DNA of 64,000 nt from Tethya wilhelma (GCA_964030475.1 CAXIPT010000004.1:1260951-1324950), one strand, 5' to 3'. Counted from the first letter of the stretch, positions 1 to 38,423 are shown. Notes: generated from the sequence alone by a model not told the origin. Numbers and translations: made by a program.

Positions 1-108
1 AATTTAATTTTTTTGCATATACACTTATAGAACACTTTTTTAATGTCTCGTAGCATCATTATGTGTACAATATTAATGTAGCTATTCACAATTCAGAGTT
101 TGAAATCT

Positions 109-1080
109 GAAGTGGTCTGGCTGGTTTATGCTAACATCAGATATGCTCAAGACTCTGCCTATTTATTTTTTCTTTTATGCTCAAAGAATAGCCCAATTAT
201 GTTCCAAAATCTGCCTATTATGCTTCTCAAGTTGTCTACTATGCTTATTACTACCAAATAATATGTCACAGAAATAATTGATTTTCAATGAACAGAAGCA
301 CAAACTAATTGAAAGACTATTATGATAGTTAATAAATGTGTTTCTGTAGTTATATAGTAGTTAATTTACACTTTGTGAGTTAACCAGCTTCATTAAAATA
401 ACACTAAAGAATGTGTAACAGATAATACAGGTGATTGCTGAAACAGTCGAAGACTATATACTGTGGCAGGGCATTCACTCCACTTAGGTGCTATTAATCC
501 AACAAAAATTAATACTATAGCCTATTATGCTGGGATGGTCATAAAATTCAGCCTATAATGCTATACAAAATTTTTGATACTCAAGTGTACCTATTATGCT
601 CAAAATTATCCTAGCATAATCTATCAAGGCCTAAAGGTGAAGCAGCAATTGATTGTAACAAATCAGCTAAAGTATTACTAGATGTCAAACCTGATTTTTC
701 TCAACAGTCTTTCCAGAGTGATAGTCAATTTCTCATCACTAATATAATGCTTTGATTCCATTAGTTAAAGTAGAATCATGCACCAACTGTCATCTCACCT
801 GGTACTTAGTGTGGATCCCATAATCAGGACAAAGATGATACATATTATTCAAATGAAAACAGCACAACCAGCTCATCTCTATCTATAATGATTCTTTTAT
901 CCAGACTCAATGAGATCACCTCTATTGAAATTGAATTACCTAATTTGGCATCTGAATATCAATGCTCTACTATGCCTCAACTTCACCAACCATCATCAGT
1001 AACTAGTCCTTCCCAGGAAAAAGATGACCAGTCAGAGGATGATGAGTAACATACACCCCTCTACTGGCGTAAGATCAACT
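109..1080 (+). pseudogene. decayed 3' fragments of a beta-helix/membrane-module gene
   Basis: Two stretches match the 3' part of the intact gene at 1670-7351 in the same orientation. Bases 109-165 resemble the segment encoding EVVWLVDANI (near 6322). About 640-1080 resembles the cytoplasmic tail and stop region (7090-7360), including a recognisable SPSQE...DDE tail end, a 'gatcaac' block after the stop, and an AATAAA at about 1123 equivalent to the one at 7422. Stops and indels break the frame. The material between about 165 and 635 is unrelated AT-rich repeat (repeated 'cctattatgct' motifs), so the copy was probably split by an insertion. It sits head-to-tail with the intact gene, as expected for a tandem array. 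Confidence 0.7.
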
Positions 1081-1669
1081 ATAACATAATTATACAATAG
1101 TGAGAAACAAAGCAAATTTTGCAATAAAAGATGAACATGCTTATTAGAGAGTTCAAGTTACTCATGTGTGAATTACATACCATAGTATTGATTTTAGCTT
1201 TTGTTTGAATGACTAAACCTACATGATTCATGCAGTTCTTTCAGACAAGTTTAATTGATAGCCCATAGGATAGTTGATGTTACCACAGAACATTATAATA
1301 AAACTATACTGGCAGAATATCTGTAATAATAATTATGAAGTTGTTGGTTAATATGGAAGTTCTTCTAAAATTATTTCTCAGTTGTATTTCCCAAAAAACT
1401 TGCACATTTGTTTTTGTAAAGCTCACACACTACTAATTTTTGTTATCATAAATCTTTTTTGTTCACTTTTTCTGACTTTACTAACTAGCCTTTCCCCGAA
1501 ACAAAGGACCACTAACAACAATATTTTGGGAATCACACATGAAGCTTTATAAAACTACATGACATTAACTTTTTCAGTGCATATGTATACTACTGCTAAG
1601 ATGCCAGTTGGTTAGATGATGTACGCATGTCAGTGTGGTTAAACGATCTAACTCTACTGTGATATAATT
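1081..1669. other. intergenic, 5' flank of the first intact gene
   Basis: No coding sequence was seen. This is AT-rich spacer between the upstream tail relic and the start codon at 1670, presumably containing the promoter. No clear TATA box was identified. Confidence 0.5.
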
Positions 1670-4600
1670 ATGGCAGTCAATGTGGTTTCATTTTTGTCAT
1701 TGTTGGCACTCACATCTGCTGAGACCTACTATGTCACACCATCATCAAACACCCCATGTCCTGAAGAAGGAGTGCCATGCTTCACTCTCTCCCAGTATGC
1801 CAACAAATCAAGTGACTACTTTGCCTCCAGCACCACTCTTATCCTTCTACCTGGGAACCACATCCTTGATTCTGAATTAAGAATCCAAAATATCTCATTT
1901 TTGACAATTGCATCAGATTCTGCCTCCAACTCTGAAGTAATAATTACCTGCTATAAATTGGCCAGATTCATATTTAATTTCAATGGTTTTGTCGGCATAA
2001 GAAAACTAGCTCTCTTTGGGTGTGTGAATAATGAAGTCATTTGGGTTGTAAAGTTCAAAATGGAAAATTGTACTTTAGATGGTCAGCAGCATGATAATGG
2101 AACTGGATTGAATCTAGATGTGTTCACTGCTAACTTTATAAGAAACACATTCTCTTTCAATTCTGATAGTGCCATTGCTATTTTCAATAGTCAATTAGGC
2201 ATTAGTATTTCAAATTGTATATTCAAACACAACCTAATGACTAGAGATCGAGCTGGTGGAGCAGTGTATGCCAAGTCAAGTCCTAGCATTTTAATAGTCA
2301 ATAGTACATTTATCAACAATACTGTGATTGGAGATAAATTTGGACATGGTGGAGCAGTATATGCTGAATCGAGTCCTAATAGTTCAATAGTTAATAGTAC
2401 TTTTATCAACAATACTGTAATTGGAGATAAATTTGGACATGGTGGAGCAGTATATGCTGAATCGAGTCCTAACTGTTCAATAATCAATAGTACCTTTATC
2501 AACAATATTGTGATAGGAGATCAATATGGACTAGGTGGAGCAATGTATGTTGAGTCAAGTCCTAACAGTTCAATAGTCAATAGCACATTTATCGGCAATA
2601 TTAATATAGGAAATCAAGCTGGATATGGTGGAGCAATCTATGTTGAGTCAAGTCCTAACAGTTCAATGGTCAATAGCACCTTTATCAATAATACTGTGAT
2701 TGGAAATCAAGCTGGATATGGTGGAGCAGTGTATGTTCAGTTAAGTCCAAATATTACTACTGTCAATTGTACATTCAATAGCAACACTGTGACAGGAGGT
2801 TGGAATGGGTCTGGTAAAAGGAAGTACAATGAGTTAAGTCTAAATATCACCATTATGATAGTCAGCAGTATTCTGGATAACAATACTTCGAATGTAAAAT
2901 ATGGATATGGTGGAGCACTTTGTATTGGGTTAAATCCTAATATCATAATTGTTAATTGTACTCTGATCAGTAATACAGTAACTGGAGACAATGGATTTGG
3001 TGGAGCATTTAATGCTAGGTCAAGTCCAAATATAACTGTATTCAATAGTATCGTTGAAGACAACAATGTGAACAGAGATCAGGCAGGAGGTGGTGGAGCA
3101 GTATATGTTCACTCAAGTGGAAACGTAATAATTATTGATAGTAAACTTGACAATAACAAAATAACTGGGACTGGAAATCAGACTGGAGCTGTAGGAGGAG
3201 CAGTGTTAGCTTACGGGTGTAGTAAAATCACATTAGTAAATAGTACATTAAACAGCAACATTGTGACTGGATATCTGAGTACATTTGGTGGAGGTGTGTA
3301 TGCTGAGTCAAGTCCTATTATCACTATTGTTAATAGTACTATCAACAATAACACTGCGACTGGATATCTGCTTGGATTGGGTGGAGGAGCATTTATTAAC
3401 GCAAGTTCTGATATCACTATTGTTAACAGTTCTCTCAATAATAACAGTGCAACTGGGAATATCGGAGGGGGTGGAGGAATACATGCTGGGTTCAGTCCAA
3501 ATATCAAATTTTTCAATAGTACCCTTAACAACAACATTGTGACTGAAGGAGGTGGTGGAGCAGTATATGTCACATGGAGTCCAAATATATTTATTATTAA
3601 CAGTATTTTAAACAACAACACAATAATTGGAACTGGAAATCAGACCGGAGCTGGTGGAGCAGTGTTTGCCCTTTTGTGCAGTAATATCACAATTACCAAC
3701 AGTACACTAAACAGCAACACTGTGACTGGAGATCTAGGTGGATTGGGTGGAGCAGTTTATGCTGAGTTTAGTCCTACTATCACTATTGTTAATAGTACTA
3801 TCAACAATAACACTGCGACTGGAGATCATTCTGGAACTGGTGGAGGTGTGTATGCTGACTTCTGTTGTAATATCAGTATTGTTAATTGTACTCTTAAAAG
3901 CAATGTTGCTACTGGAAAACAGATTGGAAAGGGTGGAGCAGTGCTGGCTTACTCAGATTGTATCATCACTTTTGTTAATTGTACTTTCAGTAACAACAGC
4001 GTGGCTGGTAAATTTGCAACTGGTGGAGCAATGAATATTGAAATTACTGATCTTATATCAAGAGGTTGTATATTCACTAACAACATTGCATCTCAAGGCT
4101 CGATTTTTTTCCTTGTGTATAGTGTATTTAAAAGTAACAGATCTCTCATTATGCACAACAACTTTGCTAGCCAAGGTGCAATCTACGCAGCAAAATGCAC
4201 AATGCATTTTTCTGGCAATATTAGTATTTCAAACAATCATGGATCACTTTTCTTTTATTCTTGCAATGTTACATTCAAAGGGTACACTAATATTGAGAAC
4301 TCTACGACAAATGAAGAAGGAGGAGCTATAAATGCTTTTCAAAGTGAGATATTCTTATTGGATAGAGTGGACATCATGTACAACAGGGCTATACGGGGTG
4401 GAGCTATTGCAGTCACAGAAAGCAAAGTCTATGTGATTGCAGAAGTTACTGTATCTCACAACATTGTATCGGAGTCTGGTGGAGGCATCTATGCTTACCA
4501 GAGTGAACTTAACTTTTACAAAACGATTAATGTAAGTAGAAATTCTGCTGAGATTGGTGGAGGAATTTATTCTATCAGTTCAATAACAAAACTGATTAAT

Positions 4601-7351
4601 GGATCTAAAACTTACATAGTTGGCAACCATGCTGAGAAAGGAGGTGGAATATGCATGGAAGAAAGTTCCAAAGTGTATTTGTTGAAAAATGACGAATGCC
4701 TTAACTTAAATAACAACTGCTTTTTAAATTCATCAAGATGGGTTACATTCTATCTAAATGACAACACTGCCACTTTTGGAGGAGCTGTGTATGTGGCTGA
4801 TGACACAACTTCTATTACTTGCCATGCTAATCCATTAGGGAGAAGAAAAAGTATTCACAATGAATGCTTTATTCAAGAACTATTACCAAATAGCGACCCA
4901 TCAAATGCAGATATTGGGGAAACGATAATACTACCAAATAATTATTATTTTACTGCATATTTCTCAGATAATTTAGCTACTACTGCAGGAAATGTACTTT
5001 ATGGTGGTCTACTGGACAGGTGTGAAGTGAGTCCTATTTTTGAAACATTGCACAACATTTTTACTCGTTCTTTAACAAGCAGTGTTACATATCTACTTAA
5101 TATTACTAATCTTAAAGCTGAAGATTTTAACTCAACAAAGGTTATATCATCTGATCCAGTTCGTATTTGTTTCTGCAAAGATAGCCAACCAGACTGCAGT
5201 TACCATCCTCAGCCAAAGTATGTTAGAAAAGGACAAACATTTACAGTCTCACTTGTTGCGGTCGACCATATCAACAACTCAATAGCTAACAGTACAACTG
5301 GTGTGCCTAAAATACAAGCATATGTATCACTAGATGCTAAGCTTGGTGAGGGACAGTCTATTCAAGAAACTAATGGAGATGGTAGTTGTACTGATTTGTT
5401 CTACAGTATTCTCTCTCCTCACAACACTGAGGAGCTTCATCTCTATGCTGATGGTCCATGTAAAGATGCTGGAATATCCATAGCAAATCTCACTGTAAAT
5501 ATTGCTCCATGTCCCATTGGATTCAAAGACAATGGCTTAGGTTGTGATTGTGACCCCATAATCTATCCTGAGTACATTTCCAACTGTTCCATTGACACAG
5601 AAACAGTCCTACGAAAAGACAACGTCTGGTTTGCTTATCTAAATGACACAGATCATGAAGGCTTTGTACTACATCAGCATTGTCCCTTTGAATACTGCCA
5701 TCCAACAATTGAAAATGTATCAGTCAATTTGAATACTAAAAATGGTGCCGATAAACTATGTGATTTCAATCACTCTGGAAAACTCTGTGGATCTTGTGAG
5801 GATGGTCTCAGTCTCTCTCTTGGTAGTTCACGTTGCATGCCATGTTCTAACAACTGGCTTGCACTGTTTATTGTCTTTGCTCTAGCTGGAGTAGCACTAG
5901 TTGCTTTTATTCTTAAAATCAACTTTGTGGTAGCGGAAGGAACATTCAATGCTCTGATTTTATATGCTAACATATTTGCTGCAAATCGTGCCATTTTCTT
6001 TCCACATGATCAAACAAAGGTATTGTCTGTCTTCCTAGCATGGATCAATCTAGACTTTGGATTTGAGACCTGCTTATTTGATGGTTTGGATGGCTATGTC
6101 AAAACCTGGTTACAACTTGCATTTCCACTCTATGTCATTTCCCTGGTTGTTGCTATTATCATCATCAGTGATCATTCAATGAAGTTTGCAAAGCTATTTG
6201 TTGGAAAGAACCCAATAGCAACACTGGCTACTCTTATTCTACTTTCCTATACAAAGCTCCTTCGTACAATTATCGCTGCATTGCAATGTACAAGGCTAAA
6301 GTACACTGATGATTCCTACGAAGTAGTCTGGTTGGTTGATGCTAACATCCCATACCTCAGTCCAAAGCATATCCCTCTCTTCATCACAGCTCTTTTCATT
6401 CTCATAGTTGGTACAGCATTCACACTCATACTCTTTGCTTGGCAGTGGCTTGTTTATTGTCCAAACAGAGGGCCACTAAGATGGATCATTAGCAATGGTA
6501 AATTCATTGCATTCATTGATGCCTATCACAATCCTTACAACAAAGACCATCGTTATTGGATTGGACTGCTATTTTTAGTTCGAGTCGTCTTGTATCTTGT
6601 ATCAGCTGTGAATGTTCTTGGAGATCCTCGAATCAATCTTCTCAGTATAGCTATCGTGATCACTTGTGTCCTTATTTTTCAAATTCTTATTACAGAATGG
6701 AAGAATAACTTTATACACAAAAAGAAACGTAACAATTGGCTTGATATCATTTCTCTCTTGAACCTCATTGCACTGACAGTTGCCACCTTTTTTGTTATTG
6801 AGATTAAGGCCAACCAGACATTAGTTGCATACATTTCAACTGGCATTGCCTTTGCTACATTTCTAACTATTCTTGTACATCATGTGAATAAGTTTGTTTT
6901 TAGAGAGATTTTACAAAAGATAACCTTGAAATTTCAAAAGCTTCGAGAAGCGAACAACAGAGGCTCTGAAAGCCAAACATTGCCTATCTCTAATTCTCAT
7001 AATTCAATTGAGGAATCAATGGCTGTGAGTGAGACTGTAGTTAATGCTCTCCCAGAACCTGTAAATATGGCTGAAAATGAAGATCAGCACACAGAATCAG
7101 CTGAGGCGTTACTAGATACCAAACCAAATATTCACGTCAGTTTAAATGATTCTTCGCAATCAAATGACAGTGCTTATCAATCTGCCACCACCAATAGTGT
7201 TACTGACATTTTGATTCCACTAGTTGAAATGGGATCTATAACAACTATGCCATCATCAATAACTAACCAATTGCAGGAAACTAGTCCTTCTCAGGAAGAA
7301 GACTACTACACAGACCTAGAAGATGACGAGTTCACTCCTCTACTGCCATAA
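1670..7351 (+). CDS. beta-helix (Pmp-like) repeat surface protein with C-terminal multi-pass membrane module, copy 1
   Basis: Single-exon reading frame of 1893 aa. Residues 1-17 are a signal peptide (cleavage before ETYYVTPSS). A conserved N-terminal domain (about 18-190) precedes 27-31-residue repeats (about 195-790) of the type GGAVYAESSPN..IVNSTF with N-rich turns, which resemble chlamydial Pmp/right-handed beta-helix coils. Degenerate GGA/GGG coils follow at about 877-1003. A Cys-rich region (about 1010-1390) ends in GKLCGSCEDGLSLSLG, then 8-10 hydrophobic segments (about 1393-1743) and a 150-residue polar tail ending DDEFTPLLP. Nearly every coil has N-x-S/T sequons. An AATAAA lies at 7422, 71 bases after the stop. 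The predicted role is a cell-surface receptor, channel or adhesion protein; the molecular function is unknown. The start is supported by paralogues beginning at the equivalent codon just before a signal peptide. Confidence 0.9.
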   Translation: MAVNVVSFLSLLALTSAETYYVTPSSNTPCPEEGVPCFTLSQYANKSSDYFASSTTLILLPGNHILDSELRIQNISFLTIASDSASNSEVIITCYKLARFIFNFNGFVGIRKLALFGCVNNEVIWVVKFKMENCTLDGQQHDNGTGLNLDVFTANFIRNTFSFNSDSAIAIFNSQLGISISNCIFKHNLMTRDRAGGAVYAKSSPSILIVNSTFINNTVIGDKFGHGGAVYAESSPNSSIVNSTFINNTVIGDKFGHGGAVYAESSPNCSIINSTFINNIVIGDQYGLGGAMYVESSPNSSIVNSTFIGNINIGNQAGYGGAIYVESSPNSSMVNSTFINNTVIGNQAGYGGAVYVQLSPNITTVNCTFNSNTVTGGWNGSGKRKYNELSLNITIMIVSSILDNNTSNVKYGYGGALCIGLNPNIIIVNCTLISNTVTGDNGFGGAFNARSSPNITVFNSIVEDNNVNRDQAGGGGAVYVHSSGNVIIIDSKLDNNKITGTGNQTGAVGGAVLAYGCSKITLVNSTLNSNIVTGYLSTFGGGVYAESSPIITIVNSTINNNTATGYLLGLGGGAFINASSDITIVNSSLNNNSATGNIGGGGGIHAGFSPNIKFFNSTLNNNIVTEGGGGAVYVTWSPNIFIINSILNNNTIIGTGNQTGAGGAVFALLCSNITITNSTLNSNTVTGDLGGLGGAVYAEFSPTITIVNSTINNNTATGDHSGTGGGVYADFCCNISIVNCTLKSNVATGKQIGKGGAVLAYSDCIITFVNCTFSNNSVAGKFATGGAMNIEITDLISRGCIFTNNIASQGSIFFLVYSVFKSNRSLIMHNNFASQGAIYAAKCTMHFSGNISISNNHGSLFFYSCNVTFKGYTNIENSTTNEEGGAINAFQSEIFLLDRVDIMYNRAIRGGAIAVTESKVYVIAEVTVSHNIVSESGGGIYAYQSELNFYKTINVSRNSAEIGGGIYSISSITKLINGSKTYIVGNHAEKGGGICMEESSKVYLLKNDECLNLNNNCFLNSSRWVTFYLNDNTATFGGAVYVADDTTSITCHANPLGRRKSIHNECFIQELLPNSDPSNADIGETIILPNNYYFTAYFSDNLATTAGNVLYGGLLDRCEVSPIFETLHNIFTRSLTSSVTYLLNITNLKAEDFNSTKVISSDPVRICFCKDSQPDCSYHPQPKYVRKGQTFTVSLVAVDHINNSIANSTTGVPKIQAYVSLDAKLGEGQSIQETNGDGSCTDLFYSILSPHNTEELHLYADGPCKDAGISIANLTVNIAPCPIGFKDNGLGCDCDPIIYPEYISNCSIDTETVLRKDNVWFAYLNDTDHEGFVLHQHCPFEYCHPTIENVSVNLNTKNGADKLCDFNHSGKLCGSCEDGLSLSLGSSRCMPCSNNWLALFIVFALAGVALVAFILKINFVVAEGTFNALILYANIFAANRAIFFPHDQTKVLSVFLAWINLDFGFETCLFDGLDGYVKTWLQLAFPLYVISLVVAIIIISDHSMKFAKLFVGKNPIATLATLILLSYTKLLRTIIAALQCTRLKYTDDSYEVVWLVDANIPYLSPKHIPLFITALFILIVGTAFTLILFAWQWLVYCPNRGPLRWIISNGKFIAFIDAYHNPYNKDHRYWIGLLFLVRVVLYLVSAVNVLGDPRINLLSIAIVITCVLIFQILITEWKNNFIHKKKRNNWLDIISLLNLIALTVATFFVIEIKANQTLVAYISTGIAFATFLTILVHHVNKFVFREILQKITLKFQKLREANNRGSESQTLPISNSHNSIEESMAVSETVVNALPEPVNMAENEDQHTESAEALLDTKPNIHVSLNDSSQSNDSAYQSATTNSVTDILIPLVEMGSITTMPSSITNQLQETSPSQEEDYYTDLEDDEFTPLLP
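2313..2505 (+). repeat. near-identical 93-bp tandem repeat units within the beta-helix
   Basis: Consecutive 93-bp units encoding GGAVYAESSPN(S/C)SI(V/I)NSTFINN differ at only a few bases, far fewer than other coils. This indicates a recent tandem duplication or slippage inside the coding repeat array. The frame is kept because the unit is 31 codons. Confidence 0.85.
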
Positions 7352-7754
7352 GATCAACCAATATTTTATAATAGTGAGAAGCAAACCAGATTGTGACATT
7401 ATCAAGTAATTTGGATTACGCAATAAACTAAATTTTACTCTAATATGCTTATATATCAGTATGTATACATTATAATTGTTATGCACAATGTTAATATAGT
7501 CAATATGTGTTAATTCCAAGATTGAAATCTGAGAATAGATACACTGAACTTTCTCTGGCAAGAGTATAGATAAAGACTTCATTCTTTGTCAACTCTTGTT
7601 TAAAAGCATACCAGTATACCATCAATTTTTTGATAATCAAGAAATTGAATATCAATTTCATCTATGTACGATGAAATTGACTATCATCTTAAACCTTAAA
7701 ACTATGCGGCATGTACATAATACTACCTGCTTCTATTTTTGAACACTGCTTTAC
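7352..7754. other. convergent intergenic region
   Basis: Spacer between the stop of the first beta-helix gene (+) and the last recognisable Calx-beta exon (-). AATAAA at 7422-7427 fits the (+) gene. No matching second-half Calx-beta exon is visible here, so the 3' end of the (-) gene was not found. Confidence 0.5.
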
Positions 7755-22520
<14,766 letters not shown>

Positions 22521-23299
22521 TTCCCTCCAGTTTGGCTCCAAATCTCGATTCTGTGGCGGGCAAAACCAGCTCATCAATCACTAATTGAGTTACGTGGCCT
22601 AGTTAATTTTATTTGTGCCTACCTTATGCTAGAAATAAGTAGAAAAGTTTCTTCTCAGCAGCAGAATTTCACTCCCTCACTCGGTTCAGCTAGTACTGTG
22701 TGGGTTGAAGGGTGTAGTAAATACAGTGGGTGGAGATAGTTATTGTTGCATGCAGGTGAGGTGGGGGAGGGGCTGGAGAGCACGTGACTTTGCTACGGAC
22801 ACCACGTGGTTGGTGATTTGTTTGTTGCGTGGGTGTATCAAAGGAAATTGTCTTGTAATTTTACCACAAAATGCTAATTCCGTGTGACCACGCCTCCTTT
22901 TGATTATGCGCTGGTTTGACAAACAAAAGCATCGCTGAGACAAACTACCTGAGTTTTAAAAGAAGCCAAGCAGATCTCTTTGTGGAGAAACTTGCCCAGC
23001 TGGTAAAGAATTTTTGGTGGTAAGTTCCAATATAAATTTTATCCTACTTACATGCCATGTGACTCTGAGGCAAGTCATGATCCATTAGCTTCAAATTTAT
23101 GTATGGTTCCAGATGTATGCGTGTATTAAAGGGGTTGTTTTGATAGGTAACTTTGTTCCTACTGATGCTGTGCTTTGTGTGGTTGTTGAAGCAGCACTAC
23201 GGAACTTGACCTGAACATCTTCATATTGAATTTGCAAACTATTGTTGTATAGATTGAACTTTAGTGAATTCCTCCTTTTCGTTTGAGCCACCAACAAAG
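22521..23299. promoter_or_regulatory. head-to-head intergenic region (candidate bidirectional promoter)
   Basis: About 780 bp separate the start codons of the Calx-beta gene (-) and the adhesion GPCR gene (+). It is locally more GC-rich than the surroundings near 22740-22820. No TATA box was assigned. Both genes encode surface proteins, so shared regulation is plausible but not shown. Confidence 0.45.
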
Positions 23300-35040
<11,741 letters not shown>

Positions 35041-35894
35041 ATATTAGTTTTCTGTTGTATTTATTATTTTATTATAATTAATTTTTTGTTACAGCATTTT
35101 AAACTATGCCATGCCAAATCTGACATAATAACTAAGTAACTTTGTCTAAACTACTTCACCGTCACTTTAGTGCAAATGTCATTAATTTTGGTATGTACAT
35201 ATCATTAAATTTATAAGTAAATAGTAGAGATAATTTATGTAATTTAGCTCAGGGTCATAATTAGTGGAGAACTTTTTTCGACCTTTGACCTCACACAATG
35301 CTCTCAACCTTTGACCTTCAACCTAGCTCAATTCAAGTTCTCAAGAGTCACTGTCAGTGAGTCTTCTCAAGGTTGAGACTGATGGTAATTCTTTATAAAG
35401 CTAAAACATACATCATTCTGATCAAGGTATGTCATATAGTAAAATTGTAACAACTCTGTATAGCTACTTACTAGCTACACTAAAGTAAGATTGATTATTC
35501 TGGCTAGTCTAGGTATCATGAGAATAAAAAACACACACACACCCAAAAAAAAAAAAGCAACTAACCAACAACCGGCCTCTAGTAATAAAACCAAAACCCC
35601 AACGTATAATTATGAGTTATGAGTGCTTGAATTTTCCTTGTGTGGCTGAGTATCTTGCATATTGTGTATGTTAGCAACTGACAAGTCTTGTTATAATGAT
35701 GCATATTAAATTTTTAGCCTGATATGTTATGTGGATTATAATTCCTCTAAATGCATGCTGAGTAATAGTTTAATTGATCCGGCCTTGCTGTACAGTTATG
35801 GTTCTTGTAAACTACTTCCAATTCAATTATATAGTATGCAATTAAACCGAGAGGGTTTTTTTTGTGTGTGTAAAATGATTTTTGTTCAGTTTTA
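35041..35894. other. intergenic after adhesion GPCR
   Basis: AT-rich 3' flank between the GPCR stop and the tail relic of the next gene family. No supported gene was seen. A short A-rich/CA tract lies at 35529-35557. Confidence 0.5.
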
Positions 35895-36537
35895 TGGCAA
35901 TAGAGAAGTATGCTCGCCATCCTCTGACTGGTAATCTTCTTGCTGGGAATGGATGGCAGGCAGTTCAATTTCAATAGTGGAGTTCTCATTGTATTTGGAT
36001 AGAAGAGTGTGAGATGAAGGAATCATTTCAGTTAAAGATGAATAGCTTGCTCCCTGGTCAGACATATTTTGATATTTCTCCTGATGTATGTAATGTTCTC
36101 CCTGGTTAGATTTGCTCTGATAAGCTTCTTGTTGACTTGGTATATCTTGCTTGAGCCTGAACTGTATAGGTTCGTCCTGATTGATCTCGTCCTGTGGGAT
36201 AAATGTTGTACGTGGTAATTCTAGGTCAACTAGTGTGATCAAAGTGTCCGTTGTACTAACAGTGGTTGGAGACTGGTCGTCATTGAGTGGTTGAGAACAG
36301 TGGTTCAAGCTAATACTATTAGATTCTGTCTTGGAGAGCAACACTGAATTCGAAGTGTCTCTGGCTGACTCATTGTAATCTCCTAGTATAGAAATGGTGT
36401 CTAAGGGTTCTGGTAGGCCATTGACTTCAGTCTCATATACTCAGCAATCGAATCCTTATAAGGATGACATGGAGGGGATAATGTATTATCACTATGGATT
36501 TCTCTGTTCACTCCAACAAATTTGTGAAATTTAAGCT
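35895..36537 (-). pseudogene. tail-only relic of a beta-helix/membrane-module gene
   Basis: The minus strand matches the cytoplasmic tail region of the gene at 39161-44881 from its 'SLPSCHPYKES' equivalent to a SEDGEHTSLLP stop. The frame is broken near 36430, where an 'atac' replaces 'gg' of the paralogue in the ETEVNALPEP region. Homology runs exactly to the N at 36538, so the rest may be lost at the assembly gap rather than in the genome. Confidence 0.7.
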
Positions 36538-36538
36538 N

Positions 36539-38374
36539 GCAATATATTATTATATATAAGAATTATTAATTGTTATACTGATCTTTAATTTACAAGCATG
36601 TGGCTTACCTGTCAATGTTGCTTGAAGTTTGATTTGATCACACCTTAATTCCTAGTGAATTGATCTATATTATGATCAATGTTTTCTTTAGCTGCTGTAA
36701 ACTCTAACTTTTTGCTGGCAATAAACGGGTGAACTATAGCTAAACTCCTTATATTCAAGACAAGTGTGCATTTTCCTAGTAGCTCATCCTGTTTACACCA
36801 AAATTCAATGCATACTGTCTAGCTCATACAAGTTTTTTTGTACCTAAAAGTTCCCTCCCTTTCAAAAGTGTAATGTGAGCTAGATTTATTACATACTTCA
36901 CTCAATAATAATTAATTATTTTACGCCAATGACACATTTTTGCATCAAACACATGCATGTGTGTTATATGCAAACCACCGTTTAATTTACACAAAACTTA
37001 TATTCTAGGCAAGCATGCATTATTATAGTTTCATGGTTGCTCATCCAGTTTGCACCAAAATTATTATTTCATGTATAATGCATTATGTCTACAAGTTTTT
37101 TTGTTTGGGGGGGGGGGGAGGGGGGAGAGTTGTACCTAAACGTTTCCTCCCTTCCAGAAGTGCATGTAATGTGAGCTAGATTTATTGCATATTTTATAGT
37201 AATATATACTTACACTTAATAAAACAATCTTAGCCCAGTCATACAGAATCTGCATGCATGCAGGATACTCAGTACGTCTCCCCACTGAAACTACTATAAA
37301 GCTCATGAGTCACTACATACAGTTAATTGATGTAGGCAGTATAGGAAACTTTCAAAGTTGAACATTTTCTCGAATTTCATGTCTTTTTCTAATATATTTT
37401 TTTGCAGCTATAGAAGCAGTCATTATTATGACTGCATGTATACTATCATTATTATATACTGGCATACATGCACTGGACCTTGACTTGAGTCTATCTGTCT
37501 CACATACTGATGTTGTTCCGGCTTCACAATGTCATATTTTAGCCATACACCTTTAGGTTGATTCCAAAGTAACAATGTATATAAGTGAGTGAACAGCATG
37601 GGCTAGCTACTATCATGCATGTAACTATAGAAAAAAAAATATTATTAATACTATAGGGATTACATACAATATCATATATTATACTGATCATTACAGTTCC
37701 ATGCAATGGCCCTTCTACAAGCTCTTGTGCATTTTAGATCAATTCCCTGACTCTTTGCATGGGGTTCGTGCCTGCAGCTATGTGAGGAAATACAATAATT
37801 GGGTTTCCAATGTCATACATTATATTTTAAACAAATTACTGTACAACTCTAACAAGTTGTAATGCATGCATGTAATAAAGAAACTCAGTCTTTGTAATTT
37901 TAAAAAGACTTAATGACACCTTTCTACAAATTTTTTTTGTATAGTAATGTCTGTCCCACAAGTTTTTGTACAAACATTAATAGATTATTATATATAATTA
38001 TTGTCTATAATTTATAATAGTTAGGTAACATTTCCTCACTCTAGATCTGCAACCATGCATGCAAGTGTAATGTAATCAGTGGTGTTACTACTAGTAAATT
38101 TTGTAAGAGAAACTTCCCTCACTCTTTGTCTCATGCAACTATGGAGATAATACATTGTATTTTTATGTCGAAATTACAATTCCAATGTCTTGAGAATTAA
38201 CTCCCACAAGCTGTTTTTGTAGCTAAGTGCTTCCTCACCACTCCCCAAGAATGTAATCTGAGCTACATGGAGACACACACACACACCTGACACACACATG
38301 CAATACTGTGTTCGTTTGCAACATTGTTTGAGTCGATTTGCTGCTAGTCTGCATGGTTGTGTGTGTCACAGTTA

Positions 38375-38423
<49 letters not shown>

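Noticed and set aside
2191..3621. Long antisense open frames with repeated TVLLLSVLLTIVIFGL-like text opposite the beta-helix repeats (also 42516-44225)
   Set aside because: They mirror the periodic codon use of the sense repeats (NST/NNNT codons read as L/I/V on the other strand). There is no start context, no signal and no independent conservation.
2250..4040. Regularly spaced repeats resembling a CRISPR array
   Set aside because: The 81-93-bp periodicity is in-frame coding repeat with divergent units, not identical repeats with unique spacers.
1670..7351. Chlamydial Pmp-like repeats as evidence of bacterial contamination or transfer
   Set aside because: The genes have eukaryotic signal peptides, a multi-pass module, AATAAA signals and dispersed paralogues between spliced animal genes. 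Similarity is at the level of a simple beta-helix repeat.
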